Assembly (NCBI RefSeq): GCF_014196535.1
Contig: NZ_JACIDU010000015.1
Location: forward strand, 62,001 to 126,000
Direction: 5' to 3'
Length of the DNA stretch: 64,000 bases
DNA from: Allorhizobium borbori
GTDB lineage: Bacteria > Pseudomonadota > Alphaproteobacteria > Rhizobiales > Rhizobiaceae
Part shown: positions 17,329-26,813 of the stretch, piece after piece
How positions within the stretch are numbered: the stretch's first letter is position 1
Layout of the letters: each line of letters begins with the position of its first letter
The notes under the pieces: model-generated
The model's input: the letters and a program-made list of their open reading frames with translations, nothing else
Told to the model about the DNA's origin: nothing
Databases searched by the model: none
Translations under genes and position numbers: made by a program

Positions 17329-18473
17329 GCGCGCGGAAACGTCGCGATCACCACGCAAAATCCGGCCAGCGCCGCCAGAAGCGAGAAGGCCAGCAGAACC
17401 GGCAGCGATGCGCTGGCGAGGATCATTCCGCCAACCGCGCTTCCCGCCGAGATCGCCAGATAGATGACCGAACTGTTGAGCGACACCGTGAAGGCACCCG
17501 CCTCTGCCGCCAGCGACAGCAGGCGATACTGGATCGGCACCAGATACATATAGCTGAACACACCCCAGCAGAAAACAACCGGCAGCACGACCAGCGGTTC
17601 GAGCCGGAACAGCACGGTGACGGCGATGCAGAGGGCCTGCGCGGCAATCGCCGTCAACAGCACCCGCGCCGGGCCGAAACGGTCGGTCGCAAGCCCCGTG
17701 ATCACATTGCCGAGAATGGCGCCGCAGCCAAAGATGAACATGGCAAGCGGCAGAATGCTGGCCTCCCGCCAGATGCTTTTTTCGAGAACGACCGAGAGAT
17801 AGGCGAAGATTGCATATTCCGACATGACAACGAGGAAAGTAACGGAAAGCGTGGCCAGCACCTTGCGGTTTCGGGCGGCGGAAAGCCGTTCGACAAGCGT
17901 GGCGGCAGCGGCGCACTTGCCCTTCGGCACCAGCACAAGCAGGGTTGCGAAAGTCAGCGCGCCGACGGCAACAATGACCATGAAGGCAAAACGCCAGCCA
18001 AACATCTGCCCGCTCCAGGTGCCGAGCGGCGCGCCGAAGGCGGTGGCGATCGTCATGCCACCGAAGATGACCGAGAGTGCCACGCCGCGCCGTTGCGGGC
18101 CGACCAGCGCGGAGGCCGTGGCCGTGGCCACCGGCAGGAAAGCCCCGGCCCCGAAGGCGGCAATGGCCCGACCGGAAAGCATCGCGCCATAGCTTTGCGC
18201 CACCGTGCAGAGCGCGTTGCCGAGGGTGAAGACCAGCATGGCCAGCAAAAGCGTCCGCCGCCCGCCGAGCCGTCCGGCCACAGTGGCCCCAAGCGGAGCA
18301 AACAGCGCGTAGCAGAGGGCGAAGACCGTGACGAGCTGCCCCGCGACCGGCTGGGTCACGTCGAGATCGGCGGCAATATCGCTCAACATGCCGATCATGA
18401 TGAAGGAATCGGCGCCCAGCGCAAAGGCCCCCACCGCCAGCGCGACCAGAACGGGCAGCGTTGTCCTGTCCAT
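17298..18473 (-). CDS. MFS transporter, DHA1 drug/sugar-efflux type
   Basis: 391 residues with about 12 transmembrane helices and the AraJ/DHA1 look. The A-like loop GRLGGRRTLLLAML follows helix 2, and the antiporter region ATATASALVGPQRRG is recognisable. The start at 18473 has AGAGGGG upstream. It probably exports a small molecule; the substrate is unknown. The 3' end overlaps the XRE-cupin gene tail to tail. Confidence 0.9.
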   Translation of the reverse strand: MDRTTLPVLVALAVGAFALGADSFIMIGMLSDIAADLDVTQPVAGQLVTVFALCYALFAPLGATVAGRLGGRRTLLLAMLVFTLGNALCTVAQSYGAMLSGRAIAAFGAGAFLPVATATASALVGPQRRGVALSVIFGGMTIATAFGAPLGTWSGQMFGWRFAFMVIVAVGALTFATLLVLVPKGKCAAAATLVERLSAARNRKVLATLSVTFLVVMSEYAIFAYLSVVLEKSIWREASILPLAMFIFGCGAILGNVITGLATDRFGPARVLLTAIAAQALCIAVTVLFRLEPLVVLPVVFCWGVFSYMYLVPIQYRLLSLAAEAGAFTVSLNSSVIYLAISAGSAVGGMILASASLPVLLAFSLLAALAGFCVVIATFPRAQPGLTTSTV

Positions 18474-18585
18474 GTATCCCCTCTTTTTGCGATGCAATAT
18501 ATCGGTATATTGCCACAAGGCAAGAGACGGCTCCGGTGACCGGCACACGGGCCACAGCGAGAGAGCGGGTTCGGAAACGATGAGG

Positions 18586-19275
18586 TCAGGCTGACGAGAG
18601 CGCCGTCATGACAGCGGAATAGTGGACGGCGGCGGCCGTGACGACGAAGCCGTGCCAGATGGCATTCTGGAAACGCAGCCTTTCCCAGACATGGAAGATG
18701 ACCCCGACGGAATAGATGATGCCGCCGATGACGATGAGATGGAGCGTGACGGGCGGCAGGATGCCCGAAAGCGGTGGCGCGACCAGAACGCCGCTCCAGC
18801 CCATGCCGAGGTAAAGCAGGATGGCGAGCCGGTCATAACGGCCCGGAAAGACACATTTCAGCACGACACCGCCGATGGCGGCCAGCCAGATGGCCACCAG
18901 CATGAAGGCGACAAGTGGTTCGCCACTTCCCCTTTGCAGGAAGGGCGTGTAGGTCGCGGCAATCAGAATGAAGATGGCGGAATGATCGAGCCGGCGCAGC
19001 CACCACTTCACCCGCGAAACCGGCCATATATTGTAACTGAAGGAAATGGAAAGGCAGAGCAACAGCCCGATACCATAGACCCAGGCCGCGGCGATTTCGC
19101 CGGCGCTCGCCCAGACTGTGGCATAAAAGATCAGCGCCGTGACGCCGATCAGCGCCAGCACGATACCCACGCCATGGACAATGCCATCGGCAACGATCTC
19201 ATGGCGGTCATAGGTCCATTTCACGTTGATGCTGTCCACGCCCGCTCTCCGTTCGTCGCGGCCATGAACGATCAT
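18586..19275 (-). CDS. Hemolysin III/TrhA family membrane protein
   Basis: 229-230 residues with seven predicted transmembrane helices and the HlyIII (PAQR-related) signatures: YDRHEIVADGIVHGVG in the first helix, DHSAIFILIAATYTPF in the middle and the C-terminal EAIWHGFVV-like motif (NAIWHGFVVTAAAVHY). The conserved Asp and His residues suggest a zinc-dependent hydrolase fold. Despite the name, a haemolytic role is not established for most members. The ATG at 19275 has a weak ribosome site. Confidence 0.9.
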   Translation of the reverse strand: MIVHGRDERRAGVDSINVKWTYDRHEIVADGIVHGVGIVLALIGVTALIFYATVWASAGEIAAAWVYGIGLLLCLSISFSYNIWPVSRVKWWLRRLDHSAIFILIAATYTPFLQRGSGEPLVAFMLVAIWLAAIGGVVLKCVFPGRYDRLAILLYLGMGWSGVLVAPPLSGILPPVTLHLIVIGGIIYSVGVIFHVWERLRFQNAIWHGFVVTAAAVHYSAVMTALSSA

Positions 19276-19333
19276 GCCACGTTGCCCGCGACAGGTCCAT
19301 GACAGCCTGCGGATTACAGGGTGCAAACGACAA

Positions 19334-19367
19334 ACGGCGAAAGCAAGGCGGGCCCTGCTTTCGCCGT
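19334..19367 (-). terminator. Terminator of the DksA-type gene
   Basis: A perfect 12-bp stem (19334-19345 with 19356-19367). On the minus strand it is followed by TTTGTCGTTTG. It lies between the DksA-type stop (19450) and the hemolysin III start (19275). Confidence 0.7.
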
Positions 19368-19449
19368 CCACACATTCCGGAAACATAGACCGCAGCCTTT
19401 CGGCGCGAACTACCCCCCGTTCCGGAACAGAAACCTGTTCATGGCCGCC

Positions 19450-19782
19450 TCAGCCGCCAGCGCGCAGTTCCGCAACGCATTCCTGGCATAGAGGCGCATA
19501 GGGCACGGCATCCAGCCGCTCCTTCGAAATCGGCCGGCCGCAACGGGTGCAGGTGCCGAAGGTGCCGTTGGCAATGCGGTCGAGGGCCGCGTCGATCGCC
19601 TTCAATTCTTCCTGACCGACCAGCCCGAGTTCATCGAGAACCTCGTCGTTGCTGCGCTCGGTGGCGCGGTCATCGTCATCGGGGTTGCGCGGCTGCTCGA
19701 AATCGGCCTCGATCTTGTGCAGGCGGCGATAGAGTTCCCGCTGGCGGGTCCGCAGGATGTCTTCATAGGGATTGGCGGTCAT
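19450..19782 (-). CDS. DksA/TraR-type C4 zinc-finger protein
   Basis: 110 residues. A coiled-coil N-terminus (RTRQRELYRRLHKIEADFE) is followed by the DksA/TraR zinc finger with Cys78, Cys81, Cys99 and Cys102 (CTRCGRPI ... PLCQEC). DksA proteins bind the RNA polymerase secondary channel and act with ppGpp. This is a short paralogue rather than the main DksA. A strong AGGAGAGGA site precedes the ATG. It follows the uspA-like gene on the same strand after 112 bases. Confidence 0.9.
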   Translation of the reverse strand: MTANPYEDILRTRQRELYRRLHKIEADFEQPRNPDDDDRATERSNDEVLDELGLVGQEELKAIDAALDRIANGTFGTCTRCGRPISKERLDAVPYAPLCQECVAELRAGG

Positions 19783-19894
19783 GGCTGCTTCCTCTCCTGT
19801 CCGGCTTCGCCCTCCGGCAAACGGCCGGCTGACGTCCGGTTGTTGTTTTTCGGTGCGGCGGCGATCACCCGATGTGACGGCCGCCGCCCGTCGT

Positions 19895-20305
19895 TTAGCG
19901 GTCGATGAGAACCGAGCACTTGGCGTGGCGCACCACGCGGTCGGCAGTCGCGCCGATGAAGTAATTGCTGATATCCGGCGTATGCGATGCGACGATGATG
20001 AGGTCGGCGGCATGTTCCTGCGCAGCGGCAAGGATTTCGCGGGCCGGAGCCCCCGAACGGATTTCCACCTTCGCGGCAACGCCGAGCTTTTCCTTGATCT
20101 GGACCAGCTTGGCCTTGTTTTCGTTCAGGGCATTTTCCATCAGGTCGACCGGCAGGTCGATGGCGAGATAGCCGGGCATGTCCTCAAGAATATTGAGGAG
20201 AACGATTTCCCCGCCGGCATCGAGCAGGGCGGTCGCCTTGGCCAGGATCTTCTCGCCCTTTTCGAGCGCGCCGACATCAACCGGAACGATAATTTTCTTG
20301 TACAT
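19895..20305 (-). CDS. Universal stress protein (UspA family)
   Basis: 136-residue single-domain Usp. The KIIVPVDVG start, the DLIIVASHTP strand and the GATADRVVRHAKCSVLIDR C-terminus are visible. The nucleotide loop is G-A-T-A-D-R rather than a clear G-x2-G-x9-G-S, so ATP binding is doubtful. AAGGAG precedes the ATG. With the DksA-type gene behind it this looks like a small stress-response unit. Confidence 0.92.
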   Translation of the reverse strand: MYKKIIVPVDVGALEKGEKILAKATALLDAGGEIVLLNILEDMPGYLAIDLPVDLMENALNENKAKLVQIKEKLGVAAKVEIRSGAPAREILAAAQEHAADLIIVASHTPDISNYFIGATADRVVRHAKCSVLIDR

Positions 20306-20514
20306 CGCTGACTCCTTTTCCCAAGGCACTCGGCAGCGCCTCCTTGATTGCGATTACATTTGTCATCTTTCATCACAGGCCCGCATTGATCAAGATCAAT
20401 TCAGGAAAGGTGTCCGTCGCTGTTTGGTTGACGATAAATCAAGCAAAGACAATCTTTTGTGAACGACGGAATAGAGCCATATTCAACGCAACAAACAACG
20501 TTTGAGGCCGCCCG

Positions 20515-21462
20515 ATGAAGCCGATCCAAAGGCGTGCTTTCCTCACCCTTTCGGCAGGGGGCGCACTCGCCGCCCACGCCACCGCAGGAGCCAACAGCAT
20601 GACCGAACCCGCAACCTCCTTCGCCCTCACCCGCCCCGCCTTTGTCGGGCAGGCACACCTTGCGGTTGCCGATCTGGACAAGGTTTCCAGCTTCTACCAA
20701 TCGATGCTCGGCCTCAAGCTGTTCGAGAAAAGCGCGTCCGGCGTGCTGCTGGGTGCCGGTGAACGCCCCTTCCTGCACATTACCACCGACAAGGGCCTGC
20801 GCCAGGCGCCGCGTGCCAGCACCGGCCTGTTCCACAACGCCTTCCTCGTGCCCAGCCGCCTGGAACTCGCCCGCTGGCTGCGCCATGCGGCCCATAGCGG
20901 CGTCGTGCTCGACGGCGCATCCGATCACCTCGTTTCCGAAGCGATCTATCTGTCCGACCCCGAAGGCAACGGCATCGAGATCTATCGCGACCGCACACCG
21001 ATGGAATGGAACTACCACGCCGACGGCACGGTGGAGATGGCCACCAACCGGCTCGATCTTCAGGCGCTTTATGACAGCGCGCCGGATGAAAGCTGGGGCG
21101 GCATGGCGCAAGGCACCGGCCTTGGCCATATCCATCTGCAAGTCAGCAACATCGCAGCCGCAGACAGTTTCTACAAGGATGTTCTCGGCCTCAAGCTAAT
21201 GTCGATCTATCCCGGCGCACACTTTTACGCGACCGGTTCCTATCACCACCACGTTGCCGCCAATATCTGGAATTCGAACCGTGCAGCGCCGCGCGAAAAG
21301 GGCATGAGCGGCCTGCAGGACTACACGCTGACCTTCAACGACAAGGCAAGCCTCGACGCCGCTCTTGCCGCCGCGGAACGGCTGGAAGTGAAGGCCACGC
21401 AGGAAAACGGCGTCTGGTCGCTGACAGACCCCTTCGGCATCGGGATCAAGCTGGCGGCCTGA
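20515..21462 (+). CDS. Two-domain VOC protein (CatE-like dioxygenase/glyoxalase fold) with optional Tat leader
   Basis: 315 residues from ATG 20515. Two vicinal-oxygen-chelate domains lie at about residues 45-165 and 200-315, with GQAHLAVADLDK and GHIHLQVSNIAAADSFYK. The ligand pattern (His, His, Glu) resembles the catechol-2,3-dioxygenase CatE of Bacillus. The first 28 residues contain QRRAFLTLSAGGALAAHA, which looks like a Tat signal. A second start, ATG 20599 (MTEPATS), has AGGAG at eight bases and would give a cytoplasmic form of 287 residues. The substrate is unknown. Confidence 0.85.
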   Translation: MKPIQRRAFLTLSAGGALAAHATAGANSMTEPATSFALTRPAFVGQAHLAVADLDKVSSFYQSMLGLKLFEKSASGVLLGAGERPFLHITTDKGLRQAPRASTGLFHNAFLVPSRLELARWLRHAAHSGVVLDGASDHLVSEAIYLSDPEGNGIEIYRDRTPMEWNYHADGTVEMATNRLDLQALYDSAPDESWGGMAQGTGLGHIHLQVSNIAAADSFYKDVLGLKLMSIYPGAHFYATGSYHHHVAANIWNSNRAAPREKGMSGLQDYTLTFNDKASLDAALAAAERLEVKATQENGVWSLTDPFGIGIKLAA

Positions 21463-21491
21463 CCCGCGAACCGCTATTATTGATAATCACC

Positions 21492-21515
21492 ACGCCCCGG
21501 AACCAACCGGGGCGT
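21492..21515 (+). terminator. Rho-independent terminator
   Basis: ACGCCCCGG (21492-21500) pairs with CCGGGGCGT (21507-21515), followed by a short T-rich tract, 30 bases after the VOC gene. Confidence 0.8.
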
Positions 21516-21552
21516 TTCGTGTTATCTTCAGCGGGAATTCGGGGACAGGCGA

Positions 21553-22635
21553 ATGGATGAACGCATCAGCGAGACGCCGGCAGTGGCAAGCGAGAAGCCG
21601 CGGCGTGACGGGCTGCAATTCGCCATGGCGTGGTCGATCATCGGCCTGTTCGTGATTGTTCTCTTCGGCGTCATCGAAACGCTGTCGATCATCCTCATGC
21701 CCGTCACCTTCGCGATCGTGGTCGGCCTCATCCTCAGCCGCGCGGCGGCCCGGCTCAGCCGCTCGGGCATTCCGCCCATCGTCAGCGGCCTCATTCTTTC
21801 GGCGGCGTTCTTCGTCGTATCCTTCCTGACCGTCAACGCGCTCATCGAACCGCTCGGCAATCTCACGGATCAGGCCCCGTCGCTCATTTCACAAACGCGC
21901 GACCGCGTCGTGCCCATCCTCAAGCACTACAAGTGGCTGAACTTCACACCGCAAACCTTCAGCGGCAAGGTTTCGGTGGAAAGCATCATCGACAATGCCG
22001 GCAGCGTGATCGCGGTCGCGCGCTCGAATATCGTGCCGTTTCTCATCCAGACGTTGATCTTCTTCGCGGCGCTGGCGCTTTTCCTTGCCGGACGGCTGGA
22101 ACTTCGCCAGGGCATCATCATGATGTTCCGGCGTCGCGAAAAGCGGCTGACGGCCATTCGCGTGCTGAATGCGGTGGAAGATGTGCTGGGCTATTACTTT
22201 GCCACCGCCTGCCTCATCTATGGCGGCATCGGCATCACGGTGGCGGTCATCGCCTTTGCCGCCGGCTTTTCCATGCCGCTTCTGTGGGGTTTCCTCGCCT
22301 TTCTCTCGTCCTTCGTGCCGTTTCTCGGCTTTGCCATCATCACGCTGTCGCTGGCGCTGGCGGGCTTCCTCACCTATGACGCGATGATCCCCGCGCTCTT
22401 GCCGGCGCTTGCCTTCTTCTGCATCCACATGGTGGCGGAAAACCTCGTCGTGCCCTCGGTGATGGGCAAGCGGCTGGAGATCAACCCCTTCCTCATCTTC
22501 CTCGCCATCCTGTTCTGGACATGGATGTGGGGTGCGGCCGGCGCCATGCTGGCGCTGCCGGTCTCTCTCATCGTCATGACGGTGATCGATGAACTGCTGC
22601 TGGAGGAAAAGCACCGGCCTAAACTGCCGGGTTAA
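21553..22635 (+). CDS. AI-2E family permease (PerM/YdiK type)
   Basis: 360-residue inner-membrane protein of the AI-2E transporter (UPF0118) family. Two helices near the N-terminus, a soluble insert (about 90-160) and a C-terminal cluster of five to six helices are visible, with the conserved YFVPSVMGK-like motif here LVVPSVMGKRLEINPF. Family members were named for autoinducer export but many act as Na+/H+ antiporters or are uncharacterised. GGGGACAGG precedes the ATG. Confidence 0.9.
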   Translation: MDERISETPAVASEKPRRDGLQFAMAWSIIGLFVIVLFGVIETLSIILMPVTFAIVVGLILSRAAARLSRSGIPPIVSGLILSAAFFVVSFLTVNALIEPLGNLTDQAPSLISQTRDRVVPILKHYKWLNFTPQTFSGKVSVESIIDNAGSVIAVARSNIVPFLIQTLIFFAALALFLAGRLELRQGIIMMFRRREKRLTAIRVLNAVEDVLGYYFATACLIYGGIGITVAVIAFAAGFSMPLLWGFLAFLSSFVPFLGFAIITLSLALAGFLTYDAMIPALLPALAFFCIHMVAENLVVPSVMGKRLEINPFLIFLAILFWTWMWGAAGAMLALPVSLIVMTVIDELLLEEKHRPKLPG

Positions 22636-22698
22636 AGCCCTGACCTTAGATGCTCTGACAAAGTTGAGCGTTATGCGCCCGTATCCTGCGACTGCGCA

Positions 22699-23046
22699 TC
22701 ATGCGCCCACAGACCTTTTGGGCCGCTCCTTCTCCGCTCCCCGGAAAGCGAACCGGGCGTCTGGCGCTTCCTTGATAACCGTAACCGGCATGCAAGCCCG
22801 CAGTTCGCGGCGAAAACGCGCGGCGTTACGGGCGCCCCATACGCCGAGGAAGCATTCACCCGAGGTGTCGTTCTTAAACACGACTGCGCCGCCAAAGGCG
22901 GAAGACAGACCACCTTCGCCAACCAGGCCCGCATCGCCATAAACGGCGACGACGCGGTGCAATGGAGCGACACTGACCACGGTATCGCCGGACGGAGAAA
23001 AACCTGCGCTTCTGAAAAGGTAGACTGGGCACGGATTGTTTGTCAT
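22699..23046 (-). CDS. Hypothetical protein, 115 residues
   Basis: No domain is recognised. The sequence is glycine- and valine-rich in the middle (LVGEGGLSSAFGGAVVF) and basic at the end. ATG 23046 is preceded by GGTGAG. It lies 73 bases after the DUF930 gene on the same strand, and may be cotranscribed with it. It is convergent with the AI-2E gene. Codon use looks like the neighbours. Confidence 0.55.
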   Translation of the reverse strand: MTNNPCPVYLFRSAGFSPSGDTVVSVAPLHRVVAVYGDAGLVGEGGLSSAFGGAVVFKNDTSGECFLGVWGARNAARFRRELRACMPVTVIKEAPDARFAFRGAEKERPKRSVGA

Positions 23047-23119
23047 CCGCTCACCATAGCGACATAGCGATTGGCGACAAGAGCCCGCCAACGGAACCGG
23101 CAGTGGCCCGTCACGCCAT

Positions 23120-23515
23120 TCAATCCGCTGCGAGATAGTGCGTCGCCCATTCGGATTTCGGCACCATGGCGCCGATATGATAGTCGAAGGACTTGATCGT
23201 GAGGTGTTCCGGCCCGGTGCGGCAATCGTAATTCAGCCGATACCATTCGCCCTTGCTGCGAAAGGTTGCGCCTGTCGCCGTCATGCGGTCTCCCTTCACC
23301 TCGGGATCGGCGAAGGTATAGGCAATCACCTTGTCGGGCCGGTAACCCGCCTTGTTGCGGGCAATCTGCTCCATTGCCTCGAGATCACAGCGCTGTTCCT
23401 GCCGCTCTTCGAAATCGAGTGTCTTGAGGCTGTTCAACGCCCGCTGATCGGCCGCGCCGGCGAACGGCGCCGAAAGGCAAAGCCCGAAAAGGCCGAGTGT
23501 CAAAACTCTTCGCAT
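23120..23515 (-). CDS. DUF930 family exported protein
   Basis: 131 residues. A clear Sec signal peptide (MRRVLTLGLFGLCLSAPFAGA, cut near AGA-AD) precedes a small domain with the DUF930 pattern LDFEERQEQRCDLEAMEQI and YRPDKVIAYTFADP. Two cysteines may form a disulfide. The function is unknown. The ATG at 23515 is preferred over the one two codons earlier because AGAGG then sits at the right distance. Confidence 0.83.
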   Translation of the reverse strand: MRRVLTLGLFGLCLSAPFAGAADQRALNSLKTLDFEERQEQRCDLEAMEQIARNKAGYRPDKVIAYTFADPEVKGDRMTATGATFRSKGEWYRLNYDCRTGPEHLTIKSFDYHIGAMVPKSEWATHYLAAD

Positions 23516-23695
23516 TGTCATCCTCTTTCGCCAGCCCCGAAGCAGCGGCAATCTATCTGGTAGCGTCGGCGGCCTCCACCCACCCTTGCGTGTATCTTCG
23601 GGGCCCTCCGTCCTACCTTCCACCCTCTTGACGCTTGCAGCCGCCGCCTGCCCCGCCTATCTCTTGGACAACGCATAATTCGTGGAGTCTTCGCC

Positions 23696-25804
23696 TTGCC
23701 CACCCCTTCCCTTACCGCCTTCGGTCCCCTTCCTCCCGCCCCTGTCACACCGAAGAAGCCGGTCAGCGACACCCGCCACGGCCTGACCCGTACCGACGAT
23801 TACGCCTGGCTTCGGGCCGATAACTGGCAGGCCGTGTTCCACGATACCAGCCTGCTCGATCCGGAAATCCGCACCATGCTGGAGGCGGAGAACGCCTATG
23901 TCGATGCCGCCATGGCCGATACGGCAGCGCTGCGGGAAGCGCTGTTCGAGGAGATGAAGGGCCGCATCAAGCAGGATGACAGCTCCATTCCCGTAAAGGA
24001 CGGTCCCTTTGCCTATGGCTCGCTATTCGTGACCGGCGGCGAACAGCCGCATTATTTCCGCGAGGACCGCGAAGGGGGCCACCGCACCGTTCTGCTGAAC
24101 GGCGATGCGGAAGCCGAGGGCAAGGACTATTTCCGGCTTGCGGGCCTTTCCCATTCCAGCGATCACCGGCTGGGCATCTGGGGCTATGACGACAAGGGTT
24201 CGGAATATTTCACCCTGAAGGTCCGCGACCTCGCAACCGCCACCGACCTTGACGACCACGTCGAGAACACCGGCGGCGGCGGCGTCTTTGCGCCGGACGG
24301 CAAGAGCTATTTCTACACGCTGCAAGACGAGAACCACCGTCCGTCCAAGGTGTTCCACCACATCATCGGCCAGTCGCAATCCGCTGACCGGCTGGTCTAT
24401 GAGGAGAAGGACCCCGGCTTCTTCATGGGCGTTGGCGGCTCCATGCTGGACGATTTCATCTTCATCGACATTCACGACCACGAGACGTCGGAATACCGCA
24501 TCCTTTCGACGCAGCACCTCGATGCCGAACCGCTTCTGGTAGCCGAGCGCGAGGAAGGTGTCGAATATTCGATGACGGAAGGCGGCGGCGTGTTCTATAT
24601 CCTCACCAACGAGGGCGGCGCCAAGGACTTCAAGATCGTTCAGGCGCCAGTCACCGCGCCCGGCAAGGAAAACTGGCGCGAAGTGGTGCCGCATGTGCCG
24701 GGCCGGCTCATTCTTTCGCACATGGCCTATGCCCGCCATCTCGTGTGGCTGGAGCGGCTGGAAGGCCTGCCGCGCATCGTTATCCGCGACCGCAAGACGG
24801 GTGAGGAACACGCCATCGCCTTCGACGAACAGGCCTATTCGCTCGGCCTTTCCGGCGCGGCAGAGTATGACACCGACGTCATCCGCTTCAGCTATTCCTC
24901 GATGACGACGCCTTCGCAGCTCTACGATTACAACATGGCGACGCGCGAGCGCACGCTGCTGAAGACGCAGGAAGTGCCCTCCGGTCACAATCCGGAGGAC
25001 TATGTCACCGAACGCGTCTTCGCCCCCGCCCCGGACGGCGAACTGGTGCCGGTCTCCCTGCTTTATCGCAAGGGCACGCCGCTCGACGGTTCCGCTCCCT
25101 GCCTGCTTTATGGCTACGGCGCCTACGGCATCACCATTCCCGCCGGTTTCAGCACCTCCTGCCTGTCGCTGGTCGATCGTGGTTTCGTCTACGCCATCGC
25201 CCATATTCGCGGCGGCAAGGACAAGGGCTTTGCCTGGTACGAAAACGGCAAGATGGCACACAAGGCCAATACGTTCCGCGATTTCATCGCCGCCGCCGAT
25301 CACCTCGTCGCCAAGGGCTACACCGCTTATGACCGCATCGTCGCGGAAGGCGGCTCGGCGGGCGGCATGCTGATGGGGGCCGTTGCCAACATGGCGCCGG
25401 AAAAGTTCGCCGGCATCATCGCCGCCGTGCCCTTCGTGGACGTGCTGAACACCATGCTGGACGACACATTGCCGCTGACCCCGCCGGAGTGGCCGGAATG
25501 GGGCAACCCCATCGAGTCCAAAGAGGAATATGGCTGGATCGCCGCCTATTCGCCCTATGACAATGTGGCGGCAAAGCCTTATCCGCCCATTCTGGCGCTT
25601 GCGGGCCTCACCGATCCGCGCGTGACCTACTGGGAACCGGCCAAGTGGGTGGCGAAGCTGCGCGACCATTCCACCAGCGGCCAGCCGGTTCTGCTCAAGA
25701 CCAACATGGCCGCCGGCCATGGCGGCAAATCGGGCCGTTTCCAGCGACTGGAGGAAGTCGCCTTCGAATATGCCTACGCGCTGAAGGTGGCCGGCAAGGC
25801 CTGA
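23696..25804 (+). CDS. ptrB: Oligopeptidase B (S9 family prolyl oligopeptidase)
   Basis: 702-residue cytoplasmic serine peptidase that cuts short peptides after Arg and Lys. An N-terminal beta-propeller (about 70-410) shields the C-terminal alpha/beta hydrolase. The nucleophile is Ser554 in GGSAGGMLMG, and the catalytic His lies in AAGHGGKSGRF. LYGYGAYGI and the C-terminal hydrolase fold are intact. The start is TTG 23696, with GGAG eight bases before it; no ATG near the family N-terminus exists. The gene stands alone. Confidence 0.93.
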   Translation: MPTPSLTAFGPLPPAPVTPKKPVSDTRHGLTRTDDYAWLRADNWQAVFHDTSLLDPEIRTMLEAENAYVDAAMADTAALREALFEEMKGRIKQDDSSIPVKDGPFAYGSLFVTGGEQPHYFREDREGGHRTVLLNGDAEAEGKDYFRLAGLSHSSDHRLGIWGYDDKGSEYFTLKVRDLATATDLDDHVENTGGGGVFAPDGKSYFYTLQDENHRPSKVFHHIIGQSQSADRLVYEEKDPGFFMGVGGSMLDDFIFIDIHDHETSEYRILSTQHLDAEPLLVAEREEGVEYSMTEGGGVFYILTNEGGAKDFKIVQAPVTAPGKENWREVVPHVPGRLILSHMAYARHLVWLERLEGLPRIVIRDRKTGEEHAIAFDEQAYSLGLSGAAEYDTDVIRFSYSSMTTPSQLYDYNMATRERTLLKTQEVPSGHNPEDYVTERVFAPAPDGELVPVSLLYRKGTPLDGSAPCLLYGYGAYGITIPAGFSTSCLSLVDRGFVYAIAHIRGGKDKGFAWYENGKMAHKANTFRDFIAAADHLVAKGYTAYDRIVAEGGSAGGMLMGAVANMAPEKFAGIIAAVPFVDVLNTMLDDTLPLTPPEWPEWGNPIESKEEYGWIAAYSPYDNVAAKPYPPILALAGLTDPRVTYWEPAKWVAKLRDHSTSGQPVLLKTNMAAGHGGKSGRFQRLEEVAFEYAYALKVAGKA

Positions 25805-25827
25805 CGAGAAGCAAGACCACCGGATTT

Positions 25828-25858
25828 CATCCTTCTTCCCCGCGCGGGGAGAAGGATG
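25828..25858. repeat. RIME-like intergenic palindrome, copy A
   Basis: A near-perfect palindrome, CATCCTTCT...AGAAGGATG, with a CCCCGCGCGGGG core, 24 bases after ptrB. The core CCTTCTCCCC/GGGGAGAAGG is shared with the elements at 39517-39631 and 61582-61604. The 313-base gap (25805-26117) shows nothing else I recognise. Confidence 0.75.
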
Positions 25859-26117
25859 CGTCCGGCTCGCGCGCTGGCGATCCTTCGCCTCGTATCGCCT
25901 CCGATTCAGATGGAAACCAACACTCCAAAACCGGAAAACGCGCAAGCTTCGCACAGTCCGGGACTGTCATGTTGGCGCCGTAATCCTGTCATGCGTCCGG
26001 AGCGCCCGTTGTTTTCCCATTCCAAACGCTCCGTTCCGTTGTTTCCGACACTCGATTCACGCTGGCCCTGCCGCAAAGGACCACTCGCTTTACCGGGCCT
26101 GCAATGAGGAGCTTTTG

Positions 26118-26543
26118 ATGACCGACGGCACTCCGGATTCCGTTTCCCCCGATGAAGGCGAACGCTCGACCACGGATGTCTGCGTCGATGCGCTGACAGA
26201 AACCCTTTCCATGCTGAAAGCCGCTGAAAACCGCCCGGGCGAACCGTCGCTGGCGGAAATCATGCGGCTTGTACGCCTGATGGAGAGCCAGCCGGAATAT
26301 GCGATGGAAAGGCTGCGGACCTCGCTGCACCGCTGGCAGGAGGCACCGACGCCGGAAAAGATCCGCCGCGCCCGGCTGCAGAAACTCGGCCACACCGAAA
26401 ACAGCCTCAAGACCCTCTCCGCCAGCGAACGCGACGCCGTGGAGAACACCATCGCCGAAGAGATCCGCCGCCATTTCGGCATCGCGCGGCTGCCGGCGCA
26501 ACGCCCGATGCGCCCGCCGCCGCTCTCACCCTTCCCCCTGTAA
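26118..26543 (+). CDS. Hypothetical helical protein, 141 residues
   Basis: No domain recognised. The protein is mostly helical, with charged heptad-like stretches (SLAEIMRLVRLMESQPEYAMERLRTSLHR) and a proline-rich tail. There is no signal peptide. GAGGAG lies seven bases before ATG 26118, so translation is well supported. It may be a Rhizobiaceae-specific protein. Confidence 0.65.
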   Translation: MTDGTPDSVSPDEGERSTTDVCVDALTETLSMLKAAENRPGEPSLAEIMRLVRLMESQPEYAMERLRTSLHRWQEAPTPEKIRRARLQKLGHTENSLKTLSASERDAVENTIAEEIRRHFGIARLPAQRPMRPPPLSPFPL

Positions 26544-26813
26544 GGCGCCTCCTGTTCCAGCGCACTATCCCGACGTCTCGCGACCGATGATCCGGCACGC
26601 GTTTGCGGCACCATCACGGTGTCGCAAGCGCGTTTTGGGGGATGTATTCGCAACCGATCTGATCGTCGCTTTCCGCCATCAGGATGTGGACAGGCTGGAT
26701 TTCTCCACCGTCGACGCCACCCCGCGCATGACGCAAGCTTCGCGCAAAGCTCGGCGGCCATGGTCTGCGTCGCTGCAGGCGAAACCAGCCTGCGCCTCCC
26801 TTCTGATGTCGCC

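Noticed and set aside
23958-25954. Long open frame antisense to oligopeptidase B
   Set aside because: Low-complexity, His/Gly/Arg-rich reading opposite a clear S9 peptidase.
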